A DNA stretch of 64,000 nt from Chloroflexota bacterium. Its GTDB lineage: Bacteria > Chloroflexota > Anaerolineae > Anaerolineales > Villigracilaceae. Below, in pieces: positions 16,530 through 25,748 of the stretch (position 1 is its first letter; every line of letters starts with the position of its first letter). Location: NCBI GenBank assembly GCA_023459215.1, contig JAEWVF010000104.1, forward strand, positions 1-64,000, read 5' to 3'. The notes under the pieces are model-generated. The model was given only the letters and a program-made list of their open reading frames with translations. It had not been told where the DNA came from and did not search any database. A program made the position numbers and the translations under genes.

Positions 16530-18620
16530 ATGACCCTGCCTTCCCCCAACCTGGATGACCTGCGTTTCCAGAGCGACCTTGTCGATGAGGCTCGCAAACG
16601 GATCATCAATTACTGCCCCGAGTGGACAGAGTACAACCTGAGCGATCCCGGCATTACCCTGATCGAATTGTTTGCCTGGATGACCGAGTTGATGACTTAT
16701 CGCCTCAACCGGGTGCCCGAGAAAAATTATCTCAAATTCCTTGAAATGCTGGGCTTGCAGCGCATGCCGGCTTCCAGCGCGCGTACCGAACTGACCTTTT
16801 GGCTTTCGATGGCGCTCGAATATGCCGAAAGCCTCCAGACCGTTGTTGTGCCGCAGGGTTTCGAGGTGCGCGCCGAACAGAACGCTGAGCAAATCACCTT
16901 TACAACCACCCAGGAGCTGACGATAACCCCGCCGCGGCTTGCCCACATCCGCAAGGAGGGTGAGTTTAACCGCAACTTCTTCCCGCGCATGGGGCTGGAA
17001 ACGTTCTACGCCTTTGACCAGTCCGCCCCTAAATTGGGCGATACCTTCTACCTCGGTTTTGACTCGGCCATGAACATTGGCGGTCACATTTTGCAACTGG
17101 CCTTTAGCTGCGACCCGACCGAGGCGGTCGGCATTCGCCGCGAAGACCCACCCTGGGCCTGGGAATGCCTGGCTGCGGACGGCAGTTGGCAGCCGCTCAA
17201 GCCGAGCACTTTCGATGGCGAACGCGATACCACCGGCGGCTTGAACAACGAATCCGGTTCCCTGGCGCTTTACCTGCCGCTTGGTTTCGTTCCCGCCTCG
17301 CTCTATGGCCTGGATGCCTTCTGGCTGCGCTGCCGCATCGAGCAGCGCAATCCCTTGCAGGGCATGTACTCCGAATCCCCGCGGATTAAGCGGGTCGAGG
17401 CTTTCACCCTTGGGGCGACGGTCCCGGCCATGCACGCCACGCGCGTCGAGACCGAGGTGCTTGGCTCCAGCAACGGCGAGCCGGGACAATCCTTCACCCT
17501 GCGCAATGCGCCGGTGCTGGCTTTACAGCCCGGTGAAACCCTCGAAGTTGAAGAGACTCGCGGCGAGAACTCGGTATTTGTGCCCTGGCAGCAGGTCGGC
17601 GATTTCTCCAAGTCGACCCGCTTCGACCGCCATTACCAGCTTGACATGGCCAGCGGCGCGATCCGCTTTGGGCCTTCGGTGCGCCAGCCGGATGGCTCCG
17701 TCATCCAGTATGGGCGCATCCCTGAGAGCGGACGCGGTTTGCGCTTTTCGCGTTACCGCTTTGGCGGTGGTGTGCGCGGCAACCTGCCGCCCCGCGCCCT
17801 GACGACCATGGCCACCTCGCTGGCTTATGTGGCCCGCGCGGCCAACCTCGTCCGCGCCGATGGTGGCCGCGACCAGGAAAGTATCGACGAGTTGAAGCTG
17901 CGCGCCCAGCGTGAATTGCAGGCCCAGCGCCGCGCCGTTACCGCCCAGGATTACGAGCAGTTTACGATTAATTTCAGTCGTTCGATTGCGCGCGCCAAAT
18001 GCCTGACCCCCAACGATAACCCGCGCGGCGGCTCGGGGAGCGTTTCTGTGCTGGTGGTTCCTTCGGTGGCCGATGCCGTCCGAGTTGGCGGATTGGGCGC
18101 TCTGCACCTCGATGAAACCTTGCAGGCCGACCTGCGCCGGCATCTTGACCAGTATCGCCTGCTGACTACTCCGCTCAACGTGCGTGAACCGCGCTTTTTC
18201 GGGGTCAAGGTCAAAGCCCGGATCGTTCCGCAGGATTTTATCCAGCCGAGCGAGGCCCTGGCGCGCGTCAATGAAGAATTGCGGCGCTTCCTGTCGCCAA
18301 TCCGCCTGGATGAACGCGCCCCGCTCTTGCAGCCTGGCGAAGCCTGGGATGGCTGGCCGTTTGGCCGCGACCTTTTCCTGGCTGAAGTGATCTCGCTCAT
18401 ACAGCAGGTGCCGACGGTCAAGTTTGTCCTGGATGTCGAAGTTTCCTATCGGGATGTCGTGCCGATTGAGGAACGCTCGATTTTTGAAGATGACGAGGCC
18501 GCGCCGCTCAAGCCGGTCGAGAAAATTTTGCGCATCCCGCCCGATGGCCTGGTCTGTTCCCTTGAGCATGAAATCGAAGCCACCAGCATGGAAATGGCAT
18601 ACGGAAAGGGCCAGTCATGA
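16530..18620 (+). CDS. baseplate J-like protein (Afp11-like)
   Basis: A 696-residue baseplate wedge protein. The N-terminus (DEARKRIINYCPEWTEYNLSDPGITLIELFAWMTE) and the later ESIDELKLRAQRELQAQRRAVTAQDYEQF segment are diagnostic for the gp6/baseplate J family in eCIS. The middle part is beta-rich. The ATG at 16530 has CCAGGAG upstream; the longer open frame from 16389 overlaps the gp25 gene and gives a non-native-looking N-terminus. Its stop overlaps the next ATG (ATGA). Confidence 0.93.
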   Translation: MTLPSPNLDDLRFQSDLVDEARKRIINYCPEWTEYNLSDPGITLIELFAWMTELMTYRLNRVPEKNYLKFLEMLGLQRMPASSARTELTFWLSMALEYAESLQTVVVPQGFEVRAEQNAEQITFTTTQELTITPPRLAHIRKEGEFNRNFFPRMGLETFYAFDQSAPKLGDTFYLGFDSAMNIGGHILQLAFSCDPTEAVGIRREDPPWAWECLAADGSWQPLKPSTFDGERDTTGGLNNESGSLALYLPLGFVPASLYGLDAFWLRCRIEQRNPLQGMYSESPRIKRVEAFTLGATVPAMHATRVETEVLGSSNGEPGQSFTLRNAPVLALQPGETLEVEETRGENSVFVPWQQVGDFSKSTRFDRHYQLDMASGAIRFGPSVRQPDGSVIQYGRIPESGRGLRFSRYRFGGGVRGNLPPRALTTMATSLAYVARAANLVRADGGRDQESIDELKLRAQRELQAQRRAVTAQDYEQFTINFSRSIARAKCLTPNDNPRGGSGSVSVLVVPSVADAVRVGGLGALHLDETLQADLRRHLDQYRLLTTPLNVREPRFFGVKVKARIVPQDFIQPSEALARVNEELRRFLSPIRLDERAPLLQPGEAWDGWPFGRDLFLAEVISLIQQVPTVKFVLDVEVSYRDVVPIEERSIFEDDEAAPLKPVEKILRIPPDGLVCSLEHEIEATSMEMAYGKGQS

Positions 18621-19582
18621 TGACCGATACGGCTCTTGCTGTGCAAAGCGAGCAGTTGCTCCTGGCGGCAGACCACTACAACCGTTATCCGGGTGAACTG
18701 GTTACGTTGCACTTGCAGTTTCGGGTTCCCGAGCAGCCGGGCGTGGTCTTGCAATTGGCCATGCCGCGCGTCATGCAGGCCGAGATGTACGATTTGCCCG
18801 CCGGGGTTCCGCAGACGTTGCCTTCGGTGGCTGAATCCGGCTCCGATTTGTTGGTCTTGATCCCGTTGGCGCAGTATTTCACGCCTGGCGAGCGCTACGA
18901 GATTCGGATTGGCGCCCGTTTGCAGACCTTCCATGTCAACCAGCATCTGCTGGTCGACGCGCGCCTGGTCGTTCCCGAACAGGCGGCCACTCTGGCGGAA
19001 GCCTCCCTGCGGCTAACGGTTTTCGGCAAAGGCAGCTATCTGCAATACCTGCCCGAAATTTATGAAAGCGATGACTTTACCTCGCGCTTTTTGATGTTGT
19101 TCGAAAGTTTTTGGAAACCGGTCAACCAGCAGATTGAGCAGGTCGACGCGTATTTCGACCCGGACCTGACCCCGCCCGAATTTATTCCCTGGCTGGCTTC
19201 GTGGGTCGGGCTGCCGGTGGATGAGTCGATTCCGCTTGAGCGGATGCGCGCCCTGCTGCGCAACGCCACTTCCTTGTTCCAGCGCCGCGGCACCAAGCAG
19301 GCTCTGAGCGCCTATCTCGAAATTTACACCACCGGCCAGGTGGAAATTGTCGAGCGCCGGGCAGCGAACTTCATCCTCGGCGCTGGCTCCGTTCTTGGCA
19401 ACGAGATTGCCCTGGGGACGCACAACCAGCCCAATACTGTATTGATCCGGCTGAAAGTTCCGCCTGCCGAACTGGAGCGCACCCGCTACTCGGCCCAGAC
19501 CTATCAACGTAAGATTTCTGCGCTCGTGCGCGATTTGATGCCCGCGCATGTGCTGTACGAAGTGGAATGTACATTCGATTAA
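18617..19582 (+). CDS. phage tail protein I-like baseplate protein (Afp12-like)
   Basis: A 321-residue protein coupled to baseplate J by a 4-base overlap. The N-terminal about 125 residues form a beta-rich domain. The C-terminal part has the P2 gpI/Afp12 signature: YLQYLPEIYESDDFTSRFL, FDPDLTPPEFIPWLASWVGL, then ATSLFQRRGTKQALSAYLEIYTG-like sequence. It completes the wedge and links to fibres or the outer rim. Confidence 0.9.
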   Translation: MMTDTALAVQSEQLLLAADHYNRYPGELVTLHLQFRVPEQPGVVLQLAMPRVMQAEMYDLPAGVPQTLPSVAESGSDLLVLIPLAQYFTPGERYEIRIGARLQTFHVNQHLLVDARLVVPEQAATLAEASLRLTVFGKGSYLQYLPEIYESDDFTSRFLMLFESFWKPVNQQIEQVDAYFDPDLTPPEFIPWLASWVGLPVDESIPLERMRALLRNATSLFQRRGTKQALSAYLEIYTTGQVEIVERRAANFILGAGSVLGNEIALGTHNQPNTVLIRLKVPPAELERTRYSAQTYQRKISALVRDLMPAHVLYEVECTFD

Positions 19583-19619
19583 CCGATTCGGATAGAAGCC
19601 CTACCAAGGAGTATCCCGC

Positions 19620-20717
19620 ATGGACGACAACAGCGCTTATAGCATTTTTCCGAAAACACGTATCAAACCTTACGATGGCATGGCGGTCACGGCGGATGTC
19701 TGGACCCAGGCCCACGAGGAGCACCGCAAGGCGCGCCAGGCCCACGATGTCATTTTTCACCAGCCGGGGATTATCGCCGGGCTGGAGGTGCAGGCCAATG
19801 AGCCGCCCGACCAGTATGTTTTTATCTCGCCCGGTGTGGCGGTCGATGCGGTTGGCAACATCATTGTTGTGACCGAGCCGGTCGCCTACGATTTTGGCGC
19901 CAGTTCGGATGGGCTGCTGTACCTGATGCTTGGACACGGCGAGCGCGAGTCTGGCGGGGTGGATAAGGATGTGAAGCAGATCCACGCTGAATTTGTGGTT
20001 GCGGCGCGCTCGACCCTGCCGAAACGTCCGGCAGTGGAGCTGGCCCGTGTCCGGCTGGGGAGCGCCAGCCAGCCGATCAAAAATGCCGAGAATCCTGCCC
20101 ACCCGGTTTCAGGCGAACTGGATTTGCGTTTCCGGGCCGAGGTTGGCCCGCAGCCTCAGCGAACGGTTTACGTCGGTCTGTGCAGCTTTGGCCGCGAAGT
20201 GGAGGATGTTCCCGCCGGTTGGCGATTCCTGGGTGCCGAATGTGAGCGGGTGTCCTCCTATCGCCTGATCCTGGATGCCGGTCTTTCCCCGTCCGCTGAT
20301 TTGTCGGCCTACGACCTGGTTTATGTCAGCGCGAAAGGCTCTTTCAACGCCGATGCCGCTGCCGTCAAGTCGTTGCAGGCGCACCTGGAGCGTAAGAAAA
20401 TCCTGTTTGCCGAGTCGCTCGACGAAGCCGCCGAGAAATCTTTTGGCGCGCTGTTTGAAAAATTGGGTCGCAAACTGGCCCCGCTGGCGGCCAATGCATC
20501 TCTGCTCGAAACGCCTTTCCTGTTTGCCGCGCCGCCGCTGGGTGCGCAGGGTGGCAACGTACAGGTTGGCAAACAGGTCATCTTCAGCAGCGCGGGATAC
20601 AGCCTGGCCTGGGCTGGCAAACTGCCCTTCGAGTCGCGCACCCGCGCCGATATCCGCAGCGCCCATGAGTGGGGCGTCAATCTGATCCAATACTGTCTCA
20701 GGCTATCTTCGCCTTGA
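19620..20717 (+). CDS. eCIS baseplate/fibre attachment protein with DUF4159-like C-terminus
   Basis: A 365-residue protein. Residues about 15-110 match the N-terminal domain common in eCIS rim proteins (KPYDGMAVTADVWTQAHEE, PGIIAGLEVQ, FISPGVAVDAVGNII). Residues about 190-365 look like a DUF4159/class-I glutamine amidotransferase-like fold: AYDLVYVSAKGSFNADAAAV, then KKILFAESLDEAAEKSF and a terminal helix GVNLIQYCLRL. Such a C-terminal module may replace the tail fibre tip, since no Afp13-like fibre is present. It sits at the end of the baseplate genes. The N-terminal call is fairly firm; DUF4159 is by motif only. Confidence 0.75.
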   Translation: MDDNSAYSIFPKTRIKPYDGMAVTADVWTQAHEEHRKARQAHDVIFHQPGIIAGLEVQANEPPDQYVFISPGVAVDAVGNIIVVTEPVAYDFGASSDGLLYLMLGHGERESGGVDKDVKQIHAEFVVAARSTLPKRPAVELARVRLGSASQPIKNAENPAHPVSGELDLRFRAEVGPQPQRTVYVGLCSFGREVEDVPAGWRFLGAECERVSSYRLILDAGLSPSADLSAYDLVYVSAKGSFNADAAAVKSLQAHLERKKILFAESLDEAAEKSFGALFEKLGRKLAPLAANASLLETPFLFAAPPLGAQGGNVQVGKQVIFSSAGYSLAWAGKLPFESRTRADIRSAHEWGVNLIQYCLRLSSP

Positions 20718-20745
20718 GCGGCCCAGTTTCGGTTTTCTTGAAGGT

Positions 20746-22344
20746 GTGCAAGTGAAACGCGCGCAGCATTTTCCCGCCCGGTTGTTTGGATTGGCTTGGG
20801 GAGTGCTGCGCTTTTTTGCCGCCTGCGCGCTGCTTTTCGGCTGGCTGGCTGTTCCGCCCGGTGTTAGCCGGGCCGACGATGACCCGCGCATTTTGCGCGA
20901 GGACGTGCTCATCCGTTCTTCGCACTGGCAGTTGTTGCGCTGGAATGACGGCGGCGTGGTCTGCAACATTTATGTCGATCACGCTTCGCAGCCGAGCCTC
21001 GAAGATGTCAACTTTTCCTGCGGAACAAAAGTGGCCCAGACCTGGCTCTCGACCCCGGCCTGTGTCCCGGCCCAGTATGGGGCCAGCAGCGCCAATTGCA
21101 CCGGGTTGATGCTGCGCTATCTCGGCGGGCAGACCCGCACCGAAACCAAGGAAACTGAACTGCCGGAAATCACCATGCGGTTGTACGTTACCGATGAGTG
21201 TCTGCCCGGCCAATGGTGTGAGACGCGCCCCGGTTTGAAATTGGTCGCTGACGAGCCGGTGGCGGGGTATCACATTACCAATATTTTTGTGCGCGTAGTC
21301 AATAACGAGAAGGCATTCGAGGGGGCAACCAGTGAATTGAAATTACCGGCCACAGACGAGGACGGTGAATGGCTCGAATACTGGGCGGAATCAGACTTTG
21401 GCGATCGCAGCGACCGTTTCCAGGTCAAATACCGCGCTTATTCCACCGTCCAGGATGAGCGCCAGGTGTATCGCTTTGACCTGCTGACCGCGGACTATGC
21501 CTCGGCCTTACCCGGCGGCGCACTGCTCTGGCAGATGTTCCCTCCGGCTGATGGTTCCCTGCCGCGCGTCTTCGAAAAACCGCTTTCGCCGGGCTACCTG
21601 GCGACCACCAATCGCTACGCCTTGCTGGCCGGGCAACTGATCCGCAACGGGCTGGTGGATGCCTCCTCCTGTTCCGACCGGGGTGTGCTCCAGAACGGCG
21701 CGGCGTCTGTTTGCGGCGAGCAGGTTGCCGCGGAAGCTGTCCTGTCCTGGCAGAACAAATACGACCCGCAGATTTTCTACGCCGGGCAGCGCTACAGCGT
21801 CCCGGCGCGGGTGATCAAGGGCGTGATTGCCCAGGAATCGCAATTCTGGCCCGAGTCCGCCGACCCCTACGAGCAGGGATTGGGCTATGTGACCGAGAGC
21901 GGCGTTGCGATGCTGCTGCTCTGGAACCTGGATTATTACGCCGCGCTCTGTCTACCGATTTATGGCCGGGCTGGCTGCGCAGCCGGGTACACCAGTATGC
22001 GCGAAGACCGCCAGATGCTGGTGCGTCGGGCTGCTTTTAATCGTATCGGCACGGAAGCTGAGATTGACCTGATTGCGGCCATGCTGTATGCCAGCGCCGC
22101 CCAAACCCAGCAGATGGTCAAAAATGTCACCCGCGCCGAACCGGCTGATGTGACCACTTATGAAGATATGTGGAAGATTACCATCGCCAATTACTACGCC
22201 GGTTCGGGCTGCACTGGGAATGCCCTGCGGGCTTCGATTGGCGAAGAATTCCCGCTTAAGTGGGAAACGATAGCGGGCTACCTGGAAGAAGCCTGCCAGA
22301 TAGCCGACGATTACGTTTGGCGGGTGATGTATTATTCCGAGTAA
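20746..22344 (+). CDS. secreted lytic transglycosylase-like protein
   Basis: A 532-residue protein with an N-terminal signal segment (positive KRAQHFPARL, a hydrophobic stretch, probable cleavage after SRA near residue 43). The N-terminal about 300 residues are beta-rich and contain several Cys. The C-terminal part resembles the lysozyme-like SLT domain: VIKGVIAQESQFWPES with candidate catalytic E364, GLGYVTESG as the GLMQ counterpart, and ITIANYYAGSGC as the AYNAG counterpart. It would cleave peptidoglycan outside the membrane. It is last on the eCIS strand run, so it may open the wall for particle exit or anchoring. Start codons GTG 20746 or GTG 20752 are both possible. Confidence 0.72.
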   Translation: MQVKRAQHFPARLFGLAWGVLRFFAACALLFGWLAVPPGVSRADDDPRILREDVLIRSSHWQLLRWNDGGVVCNIYVDHASQPSLEDVNFSCGTKVAQTWLSTPACVPAQYGASSANCTGLMLRYLGGQTRTETKETELPEITMRLYVTDECLPGQWCETRPGLKLVADEPVAGYHITNIFVRVVNNEKAFEGATSELKLPATDEDGEWLEYWAESDFGDRSDRFQVKYRAYSTVQDERQVYRFDLLTADYASALPGGALLWQMFPPADGSLPRVFEKPLSPGYLATTNRYALLAGQLIRNGLVDASSCSDRGVLQNGAASVCGEQVAAEAVLSWQNKYDPQIFYAGQRYSVPARVIKGVIAQESQFWPESADPYEQGLGYVTESGVAMLLLWNLDYYAALCLPIYGRAGCAAGYTSMREDRQMLVRRAAFNRIGTEAEIDLIAAMLYASAAQTQQMVKNVTRAEPADVTTYEDMWKITIANYYAGSGCTGNALRASIGEEFPLKWETIAGYLEEACQIADDYVWRVMYYSE

Positions 22345-22366
22345 TGGGGTAATCCTGTTCTTTTTC

Positions 22367-22395
22367 TTGCCGGGGGGCCTAATCTCACGTACAAT
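22367..22395 (+). promoter_or_regulatory. sigma70-type promoter for the MoxR-DUF58 operon
   Basis: TTGCCG at 22367-22372 and TACAAT at 22390-22395, separated by 17 bases, in the 84-base gap after the transglycosylase-like gene. It suggests that the MoxR operon is transcribed independently of the eCIS operon. Confidence 0.55.
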
Positions 22396-22428
22396 CAAGA
22401 TACCTTCAATCCCAAAGGACAGCCCCCC

Positions 22429-23379
22429 ATGACCGATCTGAAATCGTTTGGCGAAAAGTTATTTGCAAACCTTGAAACTGTCATCATTGGCAAACGCAAT
22501 GCCCTCGACCTGATCACAATAGGTTTGTTGTGTCAGGGGCATGTGCTCATCGAAGATGTTCCCGGTGTTGGCAAAACGGTGCTGGCGCGCACCCTGGCAA
22601 AATCGCTGGGCTGCGCTTTCAATCGCCTGCAATTTACCCCCGATATGCTGCCGTCCGACGTGACCGGCACCTCCATTTTCAACCAGGAAACCCGCAAATT
22701 CGAATTCCGCCCCGGGCCGTTGTTCGGGCAAATCATCCTGGCCGACGAAATCAACCGCGCCACGCCCAAAACCCAGGCCGCCCTGCTCGAGGCGATGGAA
22801 GAGCGTCAGGTCACGGTCGACGGTCAGACCCACATTCTGCCGCGCCCGTTCATGGTGCTGGCTACCCAAAACCCGATTGAGTATGAAGGCACTTTCCCGC
22901 TGCCCGAAGCCCAACTGGATCGTTTCCTGCTGCGCTTGCGTCTGGGCTACCCCGGCCAGGCCGAAGAGATTCGCATCCTTGAGAACCAGCAACTGCGCCA
23001 TCCCATCGAAAGTGTCGAAGCCGTAATTAGCGCCGATGAAGTTTTGCAGGCGGCGGATGCCGTCCGTGAGATTTTCGTTTCGCAGGCGGTCAAGCGCTAT
23101 ATCACCGATTTGGTCAACCGCACCCGCCAGCATGCCGATATTTACCTGGGCGCCAGCCCGCGCGGTTCGCTGGCCCTCTTCCGCGCCGCCCAGGCCCGCG
23201 CCGGTTTGCTTGGCCGCGATTACGTCCTGCCCGATGATGTTAAATTCCTGGCGGGCGCTGTCCTGGCCCACCGTATCATCGTTAACCCGGCGGCCCGCCT
23301 GCGCGAAGTGACCGCCGAAAAACTCGTCCAGGAGATTCTCCTCGCGGTTGCAGTTCCTGGCGGCACCTATAACGCCTGA
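22429..23379 (+). CDS. MoxR-family AAA+ ATPase
   Basis: A 316-residue MoxR ATPase. Walker A is PGVGKT near residues 45-50. Walker B and the MoxR signature follow (LADEINRATPKTQAALLEAMEERQVTV), then ATQNPIEYEGTFPLPEAQLDRF. MoxR proteins act as chaperones with DUF58/von Willebrand-type partners, and a DUF58 gene starts one base after this stop. A paralogous pair lies at 61485-63668. Whether it serves the neighbouring eCIS is not shown by the sequence. Confidence 0.92.
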   Translation: MTDLKSFGEKLFANLETVIIGKRNALDLITIGLLCQGHVLIEDVPGVGKTVLARTLAKSLGCAFNRLQFTPDMLPSDVTGTSIFNQETRKFEFRPGPLFGQIILADEINRATPKTQAALLEAMEERQVTVDGQTHILPRPFMVLATQNPIEYEGTFPLPEAQLDRFLLRLRLGYPGQAEEIRILENQQLRHPIESVEAVISADEVLQAADAVREIFVSQAVKRYITDLVNRTRQHADIYLGASPRGSLALFRAAQARAGLLGRDYVLPDDVKFLAGAVLAHRIIVNPAARLREVTAEKLVQEILLAVAVPGGTYNA

Positions 23380-23380
23380 G

Positions 23381-24703
23381 ATGCGAAATCCTGCGCGTCT
23401 TTTCCTGATTCTGCTCTTTCTTGTCGGCCTGGCCGGAACCATCATCACCGGGGTCGATTTGTATGTCCGCCTGGCTTACCTGGGCGGTTTTTTGCTGGCT
23501 GCCGCCTGGCTGTGGACGTTCCTATCGCTGCGTCGGCTGCGGCTGACCCGCCAGGCGCGTTCCCTGCGCGCTTCGGTCGGCGATATGTTTGAGGAAAACT
23601 TCGATATCCAGAACGAAAGCCGTTTGCCGCGCTTATGGATCGAAGTCGACAATCGCTCCAACCTGCCCCAGGCTGCCGGATCGCGCCTGCTGACCAATAT
23701 TGGTGGAAAACAGAAGCGTTCCTACCTGGCCCGCACTTGGCTCAACCGCCGCGGCGTTTACAAGCTCGGGCCGACCACGCTCGGATCGGGCGACCCGTTC
23801 GGCCTGTTTTCCGTTAAACGGACGATTTCCCAGGCTGATTCGCTGCTCGTCCTGCCGCTGATTCTGCCGATCCATGATTTTCCTTCCCCGGCGGGCTACC
23901 TGCCGGGCGGCAAAGCCATCCGGCGCAAATCGCTTGAGATCACGCCCCATGCCGCCGGGGTGCGCGAATATGTCCACGGCGACCCGCTTAAACGAATCCA
24001 CTGGCCGACCAGCGCCCGGCGCAACCGGCTGATGGTCAAGGAGTTCGAGCAGGACCCCCAGGCCGAAATCTGGCTCTTCCTGGACGCTGAAGCCAGCATC
24101 CATCATGAATTGCCCACCCCGGTGCAGCAGAGCGGCTGGCACGATTGGACGTTGCAGCGCCGTCCGCAGCTTTCGATGCCCTCGGAAACAATCGAATATG
24201 CGGTAACGATTACCGCCTCGCTGGCGCATTATTTCATCGCCCAGCGCCGCGCGGTCGGTTTTGTGACCGAAGGTCCGGCCTATACCGTCATCCCGGCGGA
24301 GCGCAGCGAGCGCCAGGAGGGCAAACTGCTCGAAACCCTGGCCTTTGTCCGGCCCGAAGGCCGGATGCCGCTTGTCAGCCTGGTCGATTCAATCGCGCCG
24401 CGCATCCCGTATGGCTCCAGCGCGCTGCTGGTGACGCCTTCCACGCGGCAGGATATTCTCGTGGCGGTTGAGGCCGTTTCCCGGCGTGGACTGAGTCCGG
24501 TCGTTATCCTGATTGACCCGAAAACCTTTGGCTGGCACACTTCAAATGACAGCCTGCTCGAAAGCCTGCTGACACGCGGCGTGCCGGTCTGCAAAGTCTC
24601 GAATGGCGACAGCCTGGTTGAGACGCTTTCGGCGTTCGCCGCCCAGAACCGTTCCCAGGAGCAACCTTTATGGCGCAAACAACTGTCCAGCCGCTCGATT
24701 TGA
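23381..24703 (+). CDS. DUF58 domain protein, MoxR partner
   Basis: A 440-residue protein with two N-terminal membrane segments (residues about 5-50), then a cytosolic part with the DUF58 core GDPLKRIHWPTSARRNRLMVKEFE and a vWA-like continuation (EIWLFLDAE). I chose the ATG at 23381, just past the MoxR stop; a TTG at 23348 would overlap MoxR. Its 3' end overlaps the next gene by 34 bases. Confidence 0.88.
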   Translation: MRNPARLFLILLFLVGLAGTIITGVDLYVRLAYLGGFLLAAAWLWTFLSLRRLRLTRQARSLRASVGDMFEENFDIQNESRLPRLWIEVDNRSNLPQAAGSRLLTNIGGKQKRSYLARTWLNRRGVYKLGPTTLGSGDPFGLFSVKRTISQADSLLVLPLILPIHDFPSPAGYLPGGKAIRRKSLEITPHAAGVREYVHGDPLKRIHWPTSARRNRLMVKEFEQDPQAEIWLFLDAEASIHHELPTPVQQSGWHDWTLQRRPQLSMPSETIEYAVTITASLAHYFIAQRRAVGFVTEGPAYTVIPAERSERQEGKLLETLAFVRPEGRMPLVSLVDSIAPRIPYGSSALLVTPSTRQDILVAVEAVSRRGLSPVVILIDPKTFGWHTSNDSLLESLLTRGVPVCKVSNGDSLVETLSAFAAQNRSQEQPLWRKQLSSRSI

Positions 24704-25569
24704 ATTTCCAGGGCCAGGCCGAGGCGATTGCCGTGTATGCCATCCCGCACTCGGACGGGGTGGCGCTGGTCGAATCCGGCCCCGGCTCTACGGTCCCTGC
24801 TCTTGAAAAGGCTTTGGCTGGTTTAGGCTATGGGCTGCGCGATGTCAGCCACGTTTTCCTGACCCATATCCACCTGGATCATGGCGGCGCGGCGGGATTT
24901 TTATCCAGCCTGGGCGCGCAAATCCATGTCCACCCAAATGGCGCGCCGCACCTGCTCAACCCCGAGAAGCTGATTGCTTCGGCCACACGCATCTATGGCG
25001 ATAAAATGCAGACCCTGTGGGGCGATTTCCTGCCGGTGGCGGCGGAGAAGCTGACCATTTTGCAGGATGGCGACCAGGTCCCGCTCGGCGGATTGCAGGT
25101 GCTGGCGCTGGATACGCCCGGCCATGCCGAGCATCATCTCTCGTACTTTATCGATGGCTATTGTTTTACCGGCGATGTTGGCGGGATTCGCATTTCGGCC
25201 TATCCTTACCTGCGCCTGCCGTTTGTCCCGCCCGAACTGCATCTCGAAAAATGGCACGCTTCGATTGCCAAACTGCAAGCCCTGGATGTGCGCCACGTTG
25301 TCCCGACTCATTTTGGCATTTTCGATGACCCGGACTGGCACTTTAACGCCATCCATCGCGTTTTGGACGATGTCGAGGGCTGGCTGGCTCGCGTTATGCC
25401 TGGCGACCCGCCGATAGAGGAACTGCGCAGCGGTTTTGTGGCCTGGATGGAGGAGCAAGGCCGCGCCATCGGCCTGCCGGACGAGGTGCGCGAGGCCTAT
25501 CTGCTGGCCAATCCGTTGGGGATGAGCGCGGATGGTTTGCAAAGGTATTGGAAAAAATTCAGGGTTTAA
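24670..25569 (+). CDS. metallo-beta-lactamase-fold hydrolase
   Basis: A 299-residue MBL-fold protein. The zinc-binding HIHLDH is at residues 66-71, with DTPGHAEHHLSYF, FTGDVGG and PTHFGIF giving the remaining ligands. The C-terminal about 90 residues are helical. The substrate is unknown; the family includes glyoxalase II-like and other hydrolases. It overlaps the DUF58 gene and is probably translationally coupled to it. Confidence 0.88.
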   Translation: MAQTTVQPLDLNFQGQAEAIAVYAIPHSDGVALVESGPGSTVPALEKALAGLGYGLRDVSHVFLTHIHLDHGGAAGFLSSLGAQIHVHPNGAPHLLNPEKLIASATRIYGDKMQTLWGDFLPVAAEKLTILQDGDQVPLGGLQVLALDTPGHAEHHLSYFIDGYCFTGDVGGIRISAYPYLRLPFVPPELHLEKWHASIAKLQALDVRHVVPTHFGIFDDPDWHFNAIHRVLDDVEGWLARVMPGDPPIEELRSGFVAWMEEQGRAIGLPDEVREAYLLANPLGMSADGLQRYWKKFRV

Positions 25570-25687
25570 ATCAGTACAAACATCTTTGCAAAACATGACA
25601 CAGGCAACATGACCGCCGGGGGGCGCTGTGATAAAATTTATACTGTGTCAGGTGTTTTTTGTATCCTGTCCAATGATCAATCGAACA

Positions 25688-25717
25688 GCCTCTCGACTGC
25701 GCGGCGCTCGGGGCGAA
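25688..25717. repeat. dispersed intergenic repeat, copy 1 (upstream of argF)
   Basis: A stretch beginning GCCTCTCGACTGCG recurs at 26746-26774 with about four substitutions, so the same element lies upstream of both argF and the ornithine aminotransferase gene. Related CGACT..CGCT sequences occur near 39402 and 51347. The rest of the gap (25570-25748) has an inverted TGACACA/TGTGTCA pair and an AT-rich ATAAAATTTATA that loosely recalls an arginine box; I do not press that. Confidence 0.55.
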
Positions 25718-25748
25718 CACTTCCAATTTCCTTAAGGAGACTGAAAGC

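Noticed and set aside
3515..22344. Prophage or type VI secretion system instead of eCIS
   Set aside because: No capsid, terminase, portal, integrase, TssJLM membrane complex or ClpV is present, while DUF4157, DUF4255, LysM hub and Afp15-like ATPase are eCIS hallmarks.
25620..25660. Arginine-repressor box upstream of argF
   Set aside because: ATAAAATTTATA is only loosely like an ARG box and no second copy is seen; too weak to annotate.
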